Shown in pieces: positions 56,959-64,000 of a stretch of DNA of 64,000 nucleotides. The translations under genes were made by a program, and so were the position numbers. Below the pieces are notes generated by a model that saw nothing but the letters and a program-made list of their open reading frames with translations, had not been told where the DNA came from and did not search any database. The stretch is from an uncultured Sphingomonadaceae bacterium. Its GTDB lineage: Bacteria > Pseudomonadota > Alphaproteobacteria > Sphingomonadales > Sphingomonadaceae. The stretch is taken from the NCBI GenBank assembly GCA_937873035.1, contig CALMVA010000006.1, positions 1-64,000 on the forward strand, read 5' to 3'. Positions within the stretch are counted from its first letter, which is position 1. Every line of letters begins with the position of its first letter.

Positions 56959-57530
56959 ATTCTCTGCGCTGCCCCGATCCGAACCGCAAAGCAATCATCA
57001 TGATGAAAATCCGGCTTTTGTGGTGGATGGTTGACCGCCCAATAGGACTTCGCGCCAGACGCCTCGGCGATGACGCAAGACAGGCCCAGCCGCCAGTCAG
57101 CGGCCTTCACGGCGGCGGGCAGCAGCGAGAGGTCAATCGCGGCTTGCAGACAGAACTCCTGCACGCTCGCCGTGCAGTCAATCACCGGAGCCCGCCCAAC
57201 GTCGAGCGGTTGCAAGGTGCCGCGATAACCATCGAGCCGATAGACCGCCCATTGCGAGGAGGGCGAGAGGTTGAACTCATAATAGCCTGCCTCGCCCTCG
57301 GCTTTCAAAAAAGCCTCACAGCAGGTTTCATTCCACAATCCGTCGGTGCGGACCGGCTCCTCAATGCCGGGAATGGCGAGCGCCGCAATATCTCCCGACA
57401 GGCGGAAGGCCAGCCGAAGCTCCGAACGGGCATAAGCCATGTCCACCTCGATGCCGCTCAGTGCCGCGCAAGCCGTCTGCGGATGCGGACGAAGAGCGAC
57501 GGACTGATGAAATAATGCAGTTGATGTCAT
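56955..57530 (-). CDS. DOMON-like domain protein
   Basis: A 191-residue beta-rich protein with SGDIAALAIP, the DGLWNETCCEAFLK core, and YYEFNLSPSSQWAVYRLDGYR (about 95-115), as in DOMON-like proteins of sphingomonads. These domains bind sugars or haem. No signal peptide is visible from the ATG at 57530. It is the first gene of the namZ-peptidase run. Confidence 0.78.
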   Translation of the reverse strand: MTSTALFHQSVALRPHPQTACAALSGIEVDMAYARSELRLAFRLSGDIAALAIPGIEEPVRTDGLWNETCCEAFLKAEGEAGYYEFNLSPSSQWAVYRLDGYRGTLQPLDVGRAPVIDCTASVQEFCLQAAIDLSLLPAAVKAADWRLGLSCVIAEASGAKSYWAVNHPPQKPDFHHDDCFAVRIGAAQRI

Positions 57531-57583
57531 GGCGGCCAAGCTTGGCGGGCGCGAGAACAATTTTCAAGACGCGCTTATCCTCT

Positions 57584-57669
57584 CCCGTTCGGGCTGAGCT
57601 TGTCGAAGCCCCGCTCTTCACTTTTCCGCAAAATCAAAACAGCCCTTCAACAAGCTCAGGGCAAGCAGG
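57584..57669. repeat. REP-like repeat B, copy 2
   Basis: CCCGTTCGGGCTGAGCTTGT and the next bases CGAAGCCCC on the left pair with GCCCTTCAACAAGCTCAGGGC on the right, 30 nt apart. It lies in the 203-bp gap between the divergent DOMON-like gene and tyrS. Confidence 0.75.
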
Positions 57670-57733
57670 AGGGCGGGACTTGGGTCTCCCCACCCTTTGC
57701 GTTCGCCCGCAGGCCTGCTAAGCGCGGCCCGCC

Positions 57734-58960
57734 ATGACCCAGTATCAATCAGACCTGCTTCGCGTCCTTTCGGAACGCGGCTATATCCACCAGATCACCG
57801 ATGCCGACGCGCTCGACAAGCTTGCCACGTCGCAGGTCGTGCCCGGCTATATCGGTTTTGATGCGACAGCACCTTCGCTGCACGTGGGGTCGATGGTGCA
57901 GATCATGATGCTGCGCCGCTTGCAGCAGGCCGGGCACAAGCCCATCGTCCTGATGGGCGGCGGCACGACCAAGATCGGCGACCCCAGCTTCAAGGACGAG
58001 GCACGCAAGCTTTCCAGCGCGGAAACGATCAACGCCAACATCGCGTCGATCCGTGGCGTTTTCGAGAAATTCCTGACCTTTGGCGACGGCCCGACCGATG
58101 CCGTCATGCTCGATAATGCGGAATGGCTCGACCGCCTCGAATATATTCCCTTCCTGCGCGACATCGGCCAGCATTTCTCGGTCAACCGGATGCTGAGCTT
58201 TGACTCGGTGAAACTCCGCCTCGACCGCGAACAGTCTCTGAGCTTCCTTGAGTTCAACTACATGATCCTCCAGGCCTATGATTTTCTGGAGCTGTCACGC
58301 CGCGCCGGGTGCCGCCTCCAGATGGGCGGGTCCGACCAATGGGGCAATATCGTCAACGGCATCGAGCTTTCACGCCGTGTCGATGCGACCGAAGTCTACG
58401 GCCTCACCACGCCGCTCATCACCACGGCGGATGGCGGCAAAATGGGCAAGACGATGGCGGGCGCCGTGTGGCTCAATGAAGATATGCTGCCAAGCTATGA
58501 CTATTGGCAGTTCTGGCGCAACACGCAGGACGCCGATGTCGGCAAGTTCCTCCGCCTCTTCACCGATCTCCCGCTGGACGAAATCGCGCGACTTGAAAAG
58601 CTTGAGGGCGCCGAAATCAACGACGCCAAGGTCGTTCTCGCCAATGAGGCGACGGCATTGTGCCGTGGCCGTGCCACAGCGGACGCGGCCGCGGAAACCG
58701 CGCGCCAGACCTTTGCCGAAGGCGGTGCCGGCGCAAATCTGCCGCGCTTCGCGGTGACGGGTGGCAGCATCGACATTCTCGATGCGCTTGTTGGCCTTGG
58801 CTTTGTTGCCTCGCGCGGCGAAGGCAAGCGCAAGATCGCCGAAGGCGCGGTGAAGGTGGATGACGTGTCCGTCGCTTCGGCGGATGCCAGCATCGCGGTG
58901 TCGGGCGACGTGAAGATCAGCCTTGGCAAGAAGCGCCACGGGCTGCTGATGCAGGGTTAA
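57734..58960 (+). CDS. tyrS: tyrosyl-tRNA synthetase
   Basis: A 408-residue class I synthetase. HVGS at 50-53 replaces HIGH, and KMGKT near 237 takes the KMSKS place; both are normal for TyrRS. Tyrosine-binding residues are in [14 protein letters not shown]-terminal S4-like RNA-binding domain begins near 345. Length is standard. Confidence 0.96.
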   Translation: MTQYQSDLLRVLSERGYIHQITDADALDKLATSQVVPGYIGFDATAPSLHVGSMVQIMMLRRLQQAGHKPIVLMGGGTTKIGDPSFKDEARKLSSAETINANIASIRGVFEKFLTFGDGPTDAVMLDNAEWLDRLEYIPFLRDIGQHFSVNRMLSFDSVKLRLDREQSLSFLEFNYMILQAYDFLELSRRAGCRLQMGGSDQWGNIVNGIELSRRVDATEVYGLTTPLITTADGGKMGKTMAGAVWLNEDMLPSYDYWQFWRNTQDADVGKFLRLFTDLPLDEIARLEKLEGAEINDAKVVLANEATALCRGRATADAAAETARQTFAEGGAGANLPRFAVTGGSIDILDALVGLGFVASRGEGKRKIAEGAVKVDDVSVASADASIAVSGDVKISLGKKRHGLLMQG

Positions 58961-59044
58961 CCGGCATTTAGCCACGGCCTTTCAGCCTTTGTTCGTGCGC
59001 CTGTGTGCAGGCTCCGGCGGTTCAATCGGGTGCGGGAGACCCAA

Positions 59045-59377
59045 ATGTCGCAACTGCAAGCCACGCTTGCCTCGCAAATGTTCACGGCAGAGCGCCGCCG
59101 CGCACAACGTGCCGAGGTGGTCATTCGCACGACCGCCGGCCTGCCGGGCATGGAGCGCGTGGAGATCGAGATCGTCAACATCTCGACCGGCGGCATCATG
59201 CTGCGCGCGGCCCGTGAACTCGATGAAAAATCGGCCATCATGATCGATATGCCCGGCCTGGGCTGGACCGGTGGACGCGTGGTGTGGTTCTTCAACGAGC
59301 AGCACGGCGTGCAATTCGACAGACCATTGAACCAGCTCTATATCGATATGCTGGAGCATATGCACGGCGTCGCCTGA
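59045..59377 (+). CDS. PilZ-domain protein
   Basis: A 110-residue single PilZ domain, which binds c-di-GMP through RxxxR near the start (ERRRAQRAE, about 16-24) and the (D/N)xSxxG motif, here NISTGG at 45-50. It ends with GVQFDRPLNQLYIDMLEHM. It could be a receptor for the nucleotide that the EAL protein at 34492 breaks down. The ATG at 59045 gives the family start; convergent with recG. Confidence 0.85.
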   Translation: MSQLQATLASQMFTAERRRAQRAEVVIRTTAGLPGMERVEIEIVNISTGGIMLRAARELDEKSAIMIDMPGLGWTGGRVVWFFNEQHGVQFDRPLNQLYIDMLEHMHGVA

Positions 59378-59393
59378 CGCCTGCCCCGCCAAT

Positions 59394-61454
59394 TTATCCT
59401 GCCTTGATAAGGCTGACCGCCGCGTCGCGCTCAAACAGATAAAGCGCGATCCGCGCGGCTTGTCCGCGCTCGCTTGCCAGACCGCCATCGCGATCCACCA
59501 GCAACCGCGCATCGTCGGTCGCCGCCTGAATGAGATCGGCCACCTGTTCGGGCGAGGCGATGCGGAACGCCGCTTCGCCCGACTGCCGCGTGCCAAGGAT
59601 TTCGCCTGCGCCACGCAGCTTTAAATCTTCCTCGGCGATGCGAAAGCCGTCATTGGTTTCGCGCATCAGCGCCAGTCGCGCGCGCGCCGTTTCGCTCAGA
59701 TGCGTGCCGCGCAGCAACAGGCAGACCGACTTTTCACTCCCCCGCCCCACGCGCCCGCGCAACTGGTGCAGCTGGGCCAGGCCGAAACGCTCGGCATCCT
59801 CGATAACCATCAGCGTGGAATTGGGCACATCCACGCCGACCTCAATCACCGTCGTCGCTACCAGAACTGCCAGATCACCGCGCGCAAAAGCGGCCATCAC
59901 CGCATCCTTTTCCGGCCCCTTCATCCGGCCATGGACCAGCCCGACCTTGCCGGGAAAACGCATTGCGAGCGCCTCATGCCGCGCTTCTGCCGCCGCCCGG
60001 TCGTTCGCCTCATTTTCCTCGACCAGAGGGCACACCCAATAAGCCTGCCCGCCGCGCCCTATGTGGCGCGCAAGCCCCTCCACCACCTCGTCCAGCCGAT
60101 CAGCGGACATCACCCGCGTGTCGATGGGTTGGCGGCCCGGCGGCATCTCATCAAGGCGACTTACATCCATCTCGCCATAATTGGAGAGCGTCAGCGTGCG
60201 CGGGATGGGCGTGGCGGTCATCACCAGCAGATGCGGCGGCATCTCCGCCTTCTGGGTCAGCATCAGCCGCTGCGCGACGCCAAAGCGGTGCTGCTCGTCA
60301 ATCACCGCCAGCCCCAGCCGCTTATAGGCAACCGCTTCCTGAAAAATCGCGTGCGTGCCAACCAGAATGTCTATGCTGCCGTCCGCCAGCCCCATCAGCG
60401 TCGATTCCCGCGCCCGACCTTTGTCGCGCCCGGTGAGAATGGCGACCGTGACGGGAAGCCCCGCCAACTGGCGCTGGAGAGTCTCAAAATGTTGGCGCGC
60501 GAGAATTTCGGTCGGCGCGAGCATCGCGGCCTGCGTGCCTGCCTCGACAGCCGCCAGCATCGCGTGAAGCCCGACCATCGTCTTGCCCGCGCCAACATCG
60601 CCCTGAAGCAGGCGCACCATCGGCACTGACTGGACAAGATCACCTTCGATCTCGCGGATCGTGCGCTGCTGCGCACCGGTGAGCGCATAAGGCAGGGTGA
60701 GCATCGCCCGCAGCCGCCCATCACCATGGAGCGGAAGCCCCCGCCTGCGGCGTGACGACGCGCGCACAAGCATGAGCGCCAACTGATTGGCAAACACCTC
60801 ATCATAGGCAAGCCGCATCCGCGCACGTGCATCGGCGGGGTCGGCATGGATCGCGTGGATCGCCTCATGCCAGCCGGGCCAGCCCTTTTGCGCGTGGAGC
60901 GAGGCTTCTATCCATTCGGGCAAGTCGGGCGCTCGCTCAAGCGCCTGTGCCGCCAATTGCTGCATCCGTCGCCCGGTAAGGCCATCCGACAGCGGATAGA
61001 CCGACTCGCGCTCCGGCAGCCCTTCTGCATCTTCCGGCTTCAGCACATAATCGGGGTGAACGATCTGCAATTCCTGCCCATAGGCCTCAAGCTTGCCGGA
61101 AACGATACGCGGCTCACCCAGCGGAAGCTGCTTCTTCGCCCAGCCCGGATTTCCGCCGAAATAGACAAGTGCCACCAAGTCGCCATGCGTATCCGCCGCC
61201 CAGACGCGAAATGGCCCCCTGCCCCCGCTGGCGCGATATTCCATTGGCGTAAGTTCAATCGTCACCACGCGCCCGGCATCGCTCATGCGCAGCCCATCCA
61301 CGCGAAGGCGATCAACATAGCCCGTGGGCAGGTGAAACAATATGTCCACAACCTTGTGCAGCCCCAGCCGGTCAAGCGGCTTGGCGAGTTGCGGACCGAT
61401 GCCCTTGAGCGCGGTCACTTCGGCAAAGATCGGGTTGAGAAGTTCTGGTCGCAT
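59394..61454 (-). CDS. recG: ATP-dependent DNA helicase RecG
   Basis: A 686-residue helicase that regresses stalled forks and branch-migrates Holliday junctions. An N-terminal wedge/OB region precedes the motor with Walker A LLQGDVGAGKTM (about 283), DEQHRFGV (about 388) and TATPIPRTL. The C-terminal motif VATTVIEVGVDVPN and QLRGRVGRG are present. Length is typical. Divergent from sdhE. Confidence 0.96.
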   Translation of the reverse strand: MRPELLNPIFAEVTALKGIGPQLAKPLDRLGLHKVVDILFHLPTGYVDRLRVDGLRMSDAGRVVTIELTPMEYRASGGRGPFRVWAADTHGDLVALVYFGGNPGWAKKQLPLGEPRIVSGKLEAYGQELQIVHPDYVLKPEDAEGLPERESVYPLSDGLTGRRMQQLAAQALERAPDLPEWIEASLHAQKGWPGWHEAIHAIHADPADARARMRLAYDEVFANQLALMLVRASSRRRRGLPLHGDGRLRAMLTLPYALTGAQQRTIREIEGDLVQSVPMVRLLQGDVGAGKTMVGLHAMLAAVEAGTQAAMLAPTEILARQHFETLQRQLAGLPVTVAILTGRDKGRARESTLMGLADGSIDILVGTHAIFQEAVAYKRLGLAVIDEQHRFGVAQRLMLTQKAEMPPHLLVMTATPIPRTLTLSNYGEMDVSRLDEMPPGRQPIDTRVMSADRLDEVVEGLARHIGRGGQAYWVCPLVEENEANDRAAAEARHEALAMRFPGKVGLVHGRMKGPEKDAVMAAFARGDLAVLVATTVIEVGVDVPNSTLMVIEDAERFGLAQLHQLRGRVGRGSEKSVCLLLRGTHLSETARARLALMRETNDGFRIAEEDLKLRGAGEILGTRQSGEAAFRIASPEQVADLIQAATDDARLLVDRDGGLASERGQAARIALYLFERDAAVSLIKAG

Positions 61455-61527
61455 GGCTATCCCGCAGCCCTCTTACCCCAGCCGACCGGCACGTCAAAAT
61501 GCCCGTCGGCCAATCGGCGTTGAACCT

Positions 61528-61794
61528 ATGGATCGTGTTGACCGACTGAAGCGTCTGAAATTCCGTGCCAGCCACCGCGGCACGCGCGAGGCCGACTATA
61601 TGGTCGGCGGCTATTTCGAGGCGCACCATGCCAATTGGTCGGACGACGAAATCGACTGGTTTGAGCGGCTGATGGAAGAACAGGATGTCGACATCATGGG
61701 CTGGGCGATGGGCACCATCCCCGTCCCGTCACATTGGGAAGGCCAAATGATGGATGCCTTCCGCAAGCTCGACTATATCCAGATTCCCAAGTGA
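61528..61794 (+). CDS. sdhE: SdhE/SDHAF2 flavinylation factor
   Basis: An 88-residue protein of the SdhE family, which attaches FAD to succinate dehydrogenase. It has KFRASHRGTREADYMVGGYF, with the RGxxE motif near residue 17, and WFERLMEEQDVDIMGW. Its stop overlaps the mfd GTG start as GTGA. The recG-sdhE-mfd order is common in alphaproteobacteria. Confidence 0.93.
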   Translation: MDRVDRLKRLKFRASHRGTREADYMVGGYFEAHHANWSDDEIDWFERLMEEQDVDIMGWAMGTIPVPSHWEGQMMDAFRKLDYIQIPK

Positions 61795-64000
61795 TCGCAC
61801 TTTCCCGCATCCTGAAGGCGACAACGCCGCTGACGCTGGCTGGCGCACCCACGGGCTTTCTGCCCTGGCTGCTGACCGACCTTGCGCGCGCCGCAAATGG
61901 CCGCGCCGTCTTTATCGCGCCCGACGAAGTGGCGATGCGCTCGATTGCCGACACCGCAGGCTGGTTTGCCCCCGAAGTCGAGGTGCTGACGTTCCCGTCA
62001 TGGGATTGCCTTCCCTATGACCGCGCCTCGCCGTCGCTTCGCGTCACCTCGGAACGACTGGCAACGCTCGCCGCACTCCAGCGCAAGAGCGATGCGCCCC
62101 AGCTTCTCATCACCACCGCCAATGCCGCCACGCAGCGCGTGCTGACGCCGTTCCGCATCCGCCAGTTGACCGCACATCTTGCCCCCGGCGCGCGCATCGA
62201 CCGCGACAAGCTGGCCGAGATGCTTCAGGCCAATGGCTATGTCCGCACCGATACCGTAGCCGATGCAGGCGAGTTTGCGGTGCGCGGCGGTCTGGTCGAT
62301 CTCTATCCCGCAGGCCAACCGCACGGGATTCGGCTCGATTTCTTCGGTGATGAGATTGAAACCGTCCGCAGCTTCGACCCCGCAGACCAGCGCACGACCG
62401 GGCGGATCGACGAGGGCTTCACGCTCCTCCCCGCCTCCGAGGCATTGCTCGATGAAGACTCGATCAAGCGCTTCCGTGTTCGTTATCGCGAACTGTTCGG
62501 CGCGACGGCAACGGGCGATCCGCTCTATCAGGCGGTGTCTGAAGGCCGTCGCCTTGCGGGCATGGACCATTGGCTCCCGCTCGTCGAAGACAAGCTTTCG
62601 ACACTGTTCGAGCATCTCGGCCCCAATCCCCTCATCGTGCGCGATATTGGCGTTGGTGGCGCCATCGAGGCGCGGTTCGAGGCGATTGCCGATTATCACG
62701 CAAATCGCGACAAGGCCCAGTCGGCAGACCCCGGCAGCTACCGACCGCTTGCACCTGACGCGCTGTATCTCTCGCATGGCGAATGGGATGCGCAGATCGA
62801 GGCCGCGCCGATCCATCTGGCGACGCCGTTTCATGAGCCGCCTTCGGATAGCGTCATTGATTTCGGCATTGATGGCCCGCGCGATTTCGCGCCCGAACGC
62901 ACAAAGGGTGAGAATGTTTATGACGCGCTCTGCGCCCATGCCACGGGCCTTGCCTTCAATAACAAGGGCATGGTGCTCGCCTGCTATTCAAAGGGCTCGC
63001 GCGAACGCCTGACAGGGCTGCTGGCCGATCACGGGATGCCCGGTGCGGTCCAGCTGGAGAGCTGGCAGGAAGTGCAGGGTTTTGTCGGCGCACCGCGCGA
63101 CTTTGCGAATGAAGTCCGCATCGCGCTCGCCGTCGTTCCGCTTGACCATGGCTTCACGACGCCCACGCTTGCTCTTCTGACCGAGCAGGACGTGCTCGGC
63201 GACCGACTGGTGCGCCGCACCAAGCGCAAAAAGTCCGCCGATGCCTTCATGGCAGAGCTGGCGACGCTTTCTCCCGGCGATCTCGTCGTCCATGTCGAAC
63301 ATGGCATTGGCCGCTATGAGGGGCTGACGCAGATCCCCGTCTCCAAGGCCCCGCACGACTGCGTGGCGCTGAGCTATGCCGGCGGCGACAAGCTCTATGT
63401 TCCCGTCGAGAATATCGACGTTCTCTCGCGCTATGGCAGCGACAGCGATGGCGTGATGCTGGATCGTCTGGGCGGCGAGGCTTGGCAGCGGCGCAAGGCG
63501 AAGATGCGCGAGCGCATCCGCGAAATTGCGGGTGAATTGATCGCCACCGCCGCCAAGCGCGCGCTGCGACCCGGCGAAGTCGCAGAACCCGATGCGGGCA
63601 GTTATGACGAATTCGTCAACCGCTTCCCCTATCAGGAAACCGACGATCAGGACCGCGCCATTGGCGACGTGATTGACGATCTGGCGGCAGGCAAGCCGAT
63701 GGACCGTCTCGTCGTGGGCGATGTCGGCTTCGGCAAGACCGAAGTCGCGCTGCGCGCCGCCTTCATCGCGGCGATGGCGGGAATTCAGGTCGCACTCGTC
63801 TGCCCGACAACGCTGCTCGCGCGCCAGCATTACCAGAATTTCGTCGAGCGTTTTCAGGGCTTCCCGCTGCGCATCGGCCGCTTGTCGCGCCTTGTGGGTG
63901 CCGCCGAAGCCAAGGCGACGCGCGATGGGCTGGAAGATGGCAGCATCGACATTGTCATCGGCACGCACGCCATCCTCTCCAAGAGCGTGGCGTTCAAGCG
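61791..64000 (+). CDS. mfd: transcription-repair coupling factor Mfd (5' part)
   Basis: An open frame starting at GTG 61791 and running off the window (about 736 residues shown of about 1150). The UvrB-like N-terminal domains are present (WDCLPYDRASPS near 66; GLVDLYPAGQPHGIRLDFFGDEIE near 165-188). Then come the RNA polymerase interaction domain (GDLVVHVEHGIGRYEG near 497) and the translocase, with Walker A VVGDVGFGKTEVALRA near 640. It removes RNA polymerase stalled at DNA damage and recruits UvrA. Translation is coupled to sdhE. Confidence 0.95.
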   Translation, partial: MIALSRILKATTPLTLAGAPTGFLPWLLTDLARAANGRAVFIAPDEVAMRSIADTAGWFAPEVEVLTFPSWDCLPYDRASPSLRVTSERLATLAALQRKSDAPQLLITTANAATQRVLTPFRIRQLTAHLAPGARIDRDKLAEMLQANGYVRTDTVADAGEFAVRGGLVDLYPAGQPHGIRLDFFGDEIETVRSFDPADQRTTGRIDEGFTLLPASEALLDEDSIKRFRVRYRELFGATATGDPLYQAVSEGRRLAGMDHWLPLVEDKLSTLFEHLGPNPLIVRDIGVGGAIEARFEAIADYHANRDKAQSADPGSYRPLAPDALYLSHGEWDAQIEAAPIHLATPFHEPPSDSVIDFGIDGPRDFAPERTKGENVYDALCAHATGLAFNNKGMVLACYSKGSRERLTGLLADHGMPGAVQLESWQEVQGFVGAPRDFANEVRIALAVVPLDHGFTTPTLALLTEQDVLGDRLVRRTKRKKSADAFMAELATLSPGDLVVHVEHGIGRYEGLTQIPVSKAPHDCVALSYAGGDKLYVPVENIDVLSRYGSDSDGVMLDRLGGEAWQRRKAKMRERIREIAGELIATAAKRALRPGEVAEPDAGSYDEFVNRFPYQETDDQDRAIGDVIDDLAAGKPMDRLVVGDVGFGKTEVALRAAFIAAMAGIQVALVCPTTLLARQHYQNFVERFQGFPLRIGRLSRLVGAAEAKATRDGLEDGSIDIVIGTHAILSKSVAFK

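Overview
The window is GC-rich, gene-dense chromosome from an alphaproteobacterium, most likely a sphingomonad (Sphingomonadales). This rests on gene content and style: a full ccm cytochrome c maturation run, short-form NAD kinase, E1-beta of pyruvate dehydrogenase with its own lipoyl domain, DUF4170 and DOMON-like genes, a two-gene Tat-peptidase/NamZ neighbourhood, and dispersed palindromic repeats of a type I associate with sphingomonads. Genus was not determined. Genes are packed with ATGA, TGATG or GTGA stop/start overlaps, so most of the window is operons.

Layout. 1-7.4 kb: elongator tRNA-Met, a decayed 2'-5' RNA ligase gene, kup (potassium uptake), then ccmC-D-E-F-G-H-I, all on the minus strand. 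7.5-21.5 kb: a catabolic region. An IclR regulator is divergent from a six-gene, translationally coupled acyl-CoA operon (SDR, three acyl-CoA dehydrogenases, a CaiB-type CoA transferase, a MaoC/HTD2-type hydratase). It is followed by a putative globin-fold protein, an SDR plus medium-chain reductase pair, a HisKA_2 sensor kinase, a thiolase, a quinone-oxidoreductase-like gene and a DUF952 gene. 21.5-24.8 kb: lysoplasmalogenase, trmFO, an EF-hand protein and a squalene/phytoene-synthase-like protein. 24.8-28.3 kb: three Tad-type pseudopilin/vWA genes. 28.3-32.5 kb: pdhB, pdhA, ftsB, eno. 32.6-34.5 kb: five overlapping small membrane/glycine-zipper genes (DUF883/YqjE-like) ending in DUF4170. 34.5-41.5 kb: GGDEF-EAL protein, moaA, nadK, tRNA-Asn, a small membrane peptide gene, pssA, psd, icd. 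41.7-43.4 kb: a Kef-type antiporter. 43.4-45.8 kb: an AT-richer island with an HNH-type restriction endonuclease (5' end apparently damaged), a C5-cytosine methyltransferase and an XRE/controller-like regulator, next to tRNA-Val. 46-51 kb: HU, lon, lolD, lolC/E. 51.4-54.2 kb: an unknown gene, then a MoxR ATPase/CoxE-like vWA pair. 54.2-64 kb: two repeat families, Tat-secreted M24 peptidase, NamZ-like DUF1343, DOMON-like protein, tyrS, a PilZ protein, recG, sdhE and the 5' part of mfd, which runs off the window.

The parts most likely to be new are: (1) the catabolic operon, whose mix of a methylsuccinyl-CoA-dehydrogenase-like enzyme, a CaiB transferase and a mesaconyl-C4-CoA-hydratase-like enzyme suggests branched C5 or similar acid breakdown without the usual ethylmalonyl-CoA genes; (2) the restriction-modification island with a candidate operator and a likely broken nuclease start; (3) a perfect hairpin that hides the ftsB ribosome-binding site; (4) a hairpin-rich non-coding stretch upstream of lolC. 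No CRISPR array, transposase or complete prophage was seen.
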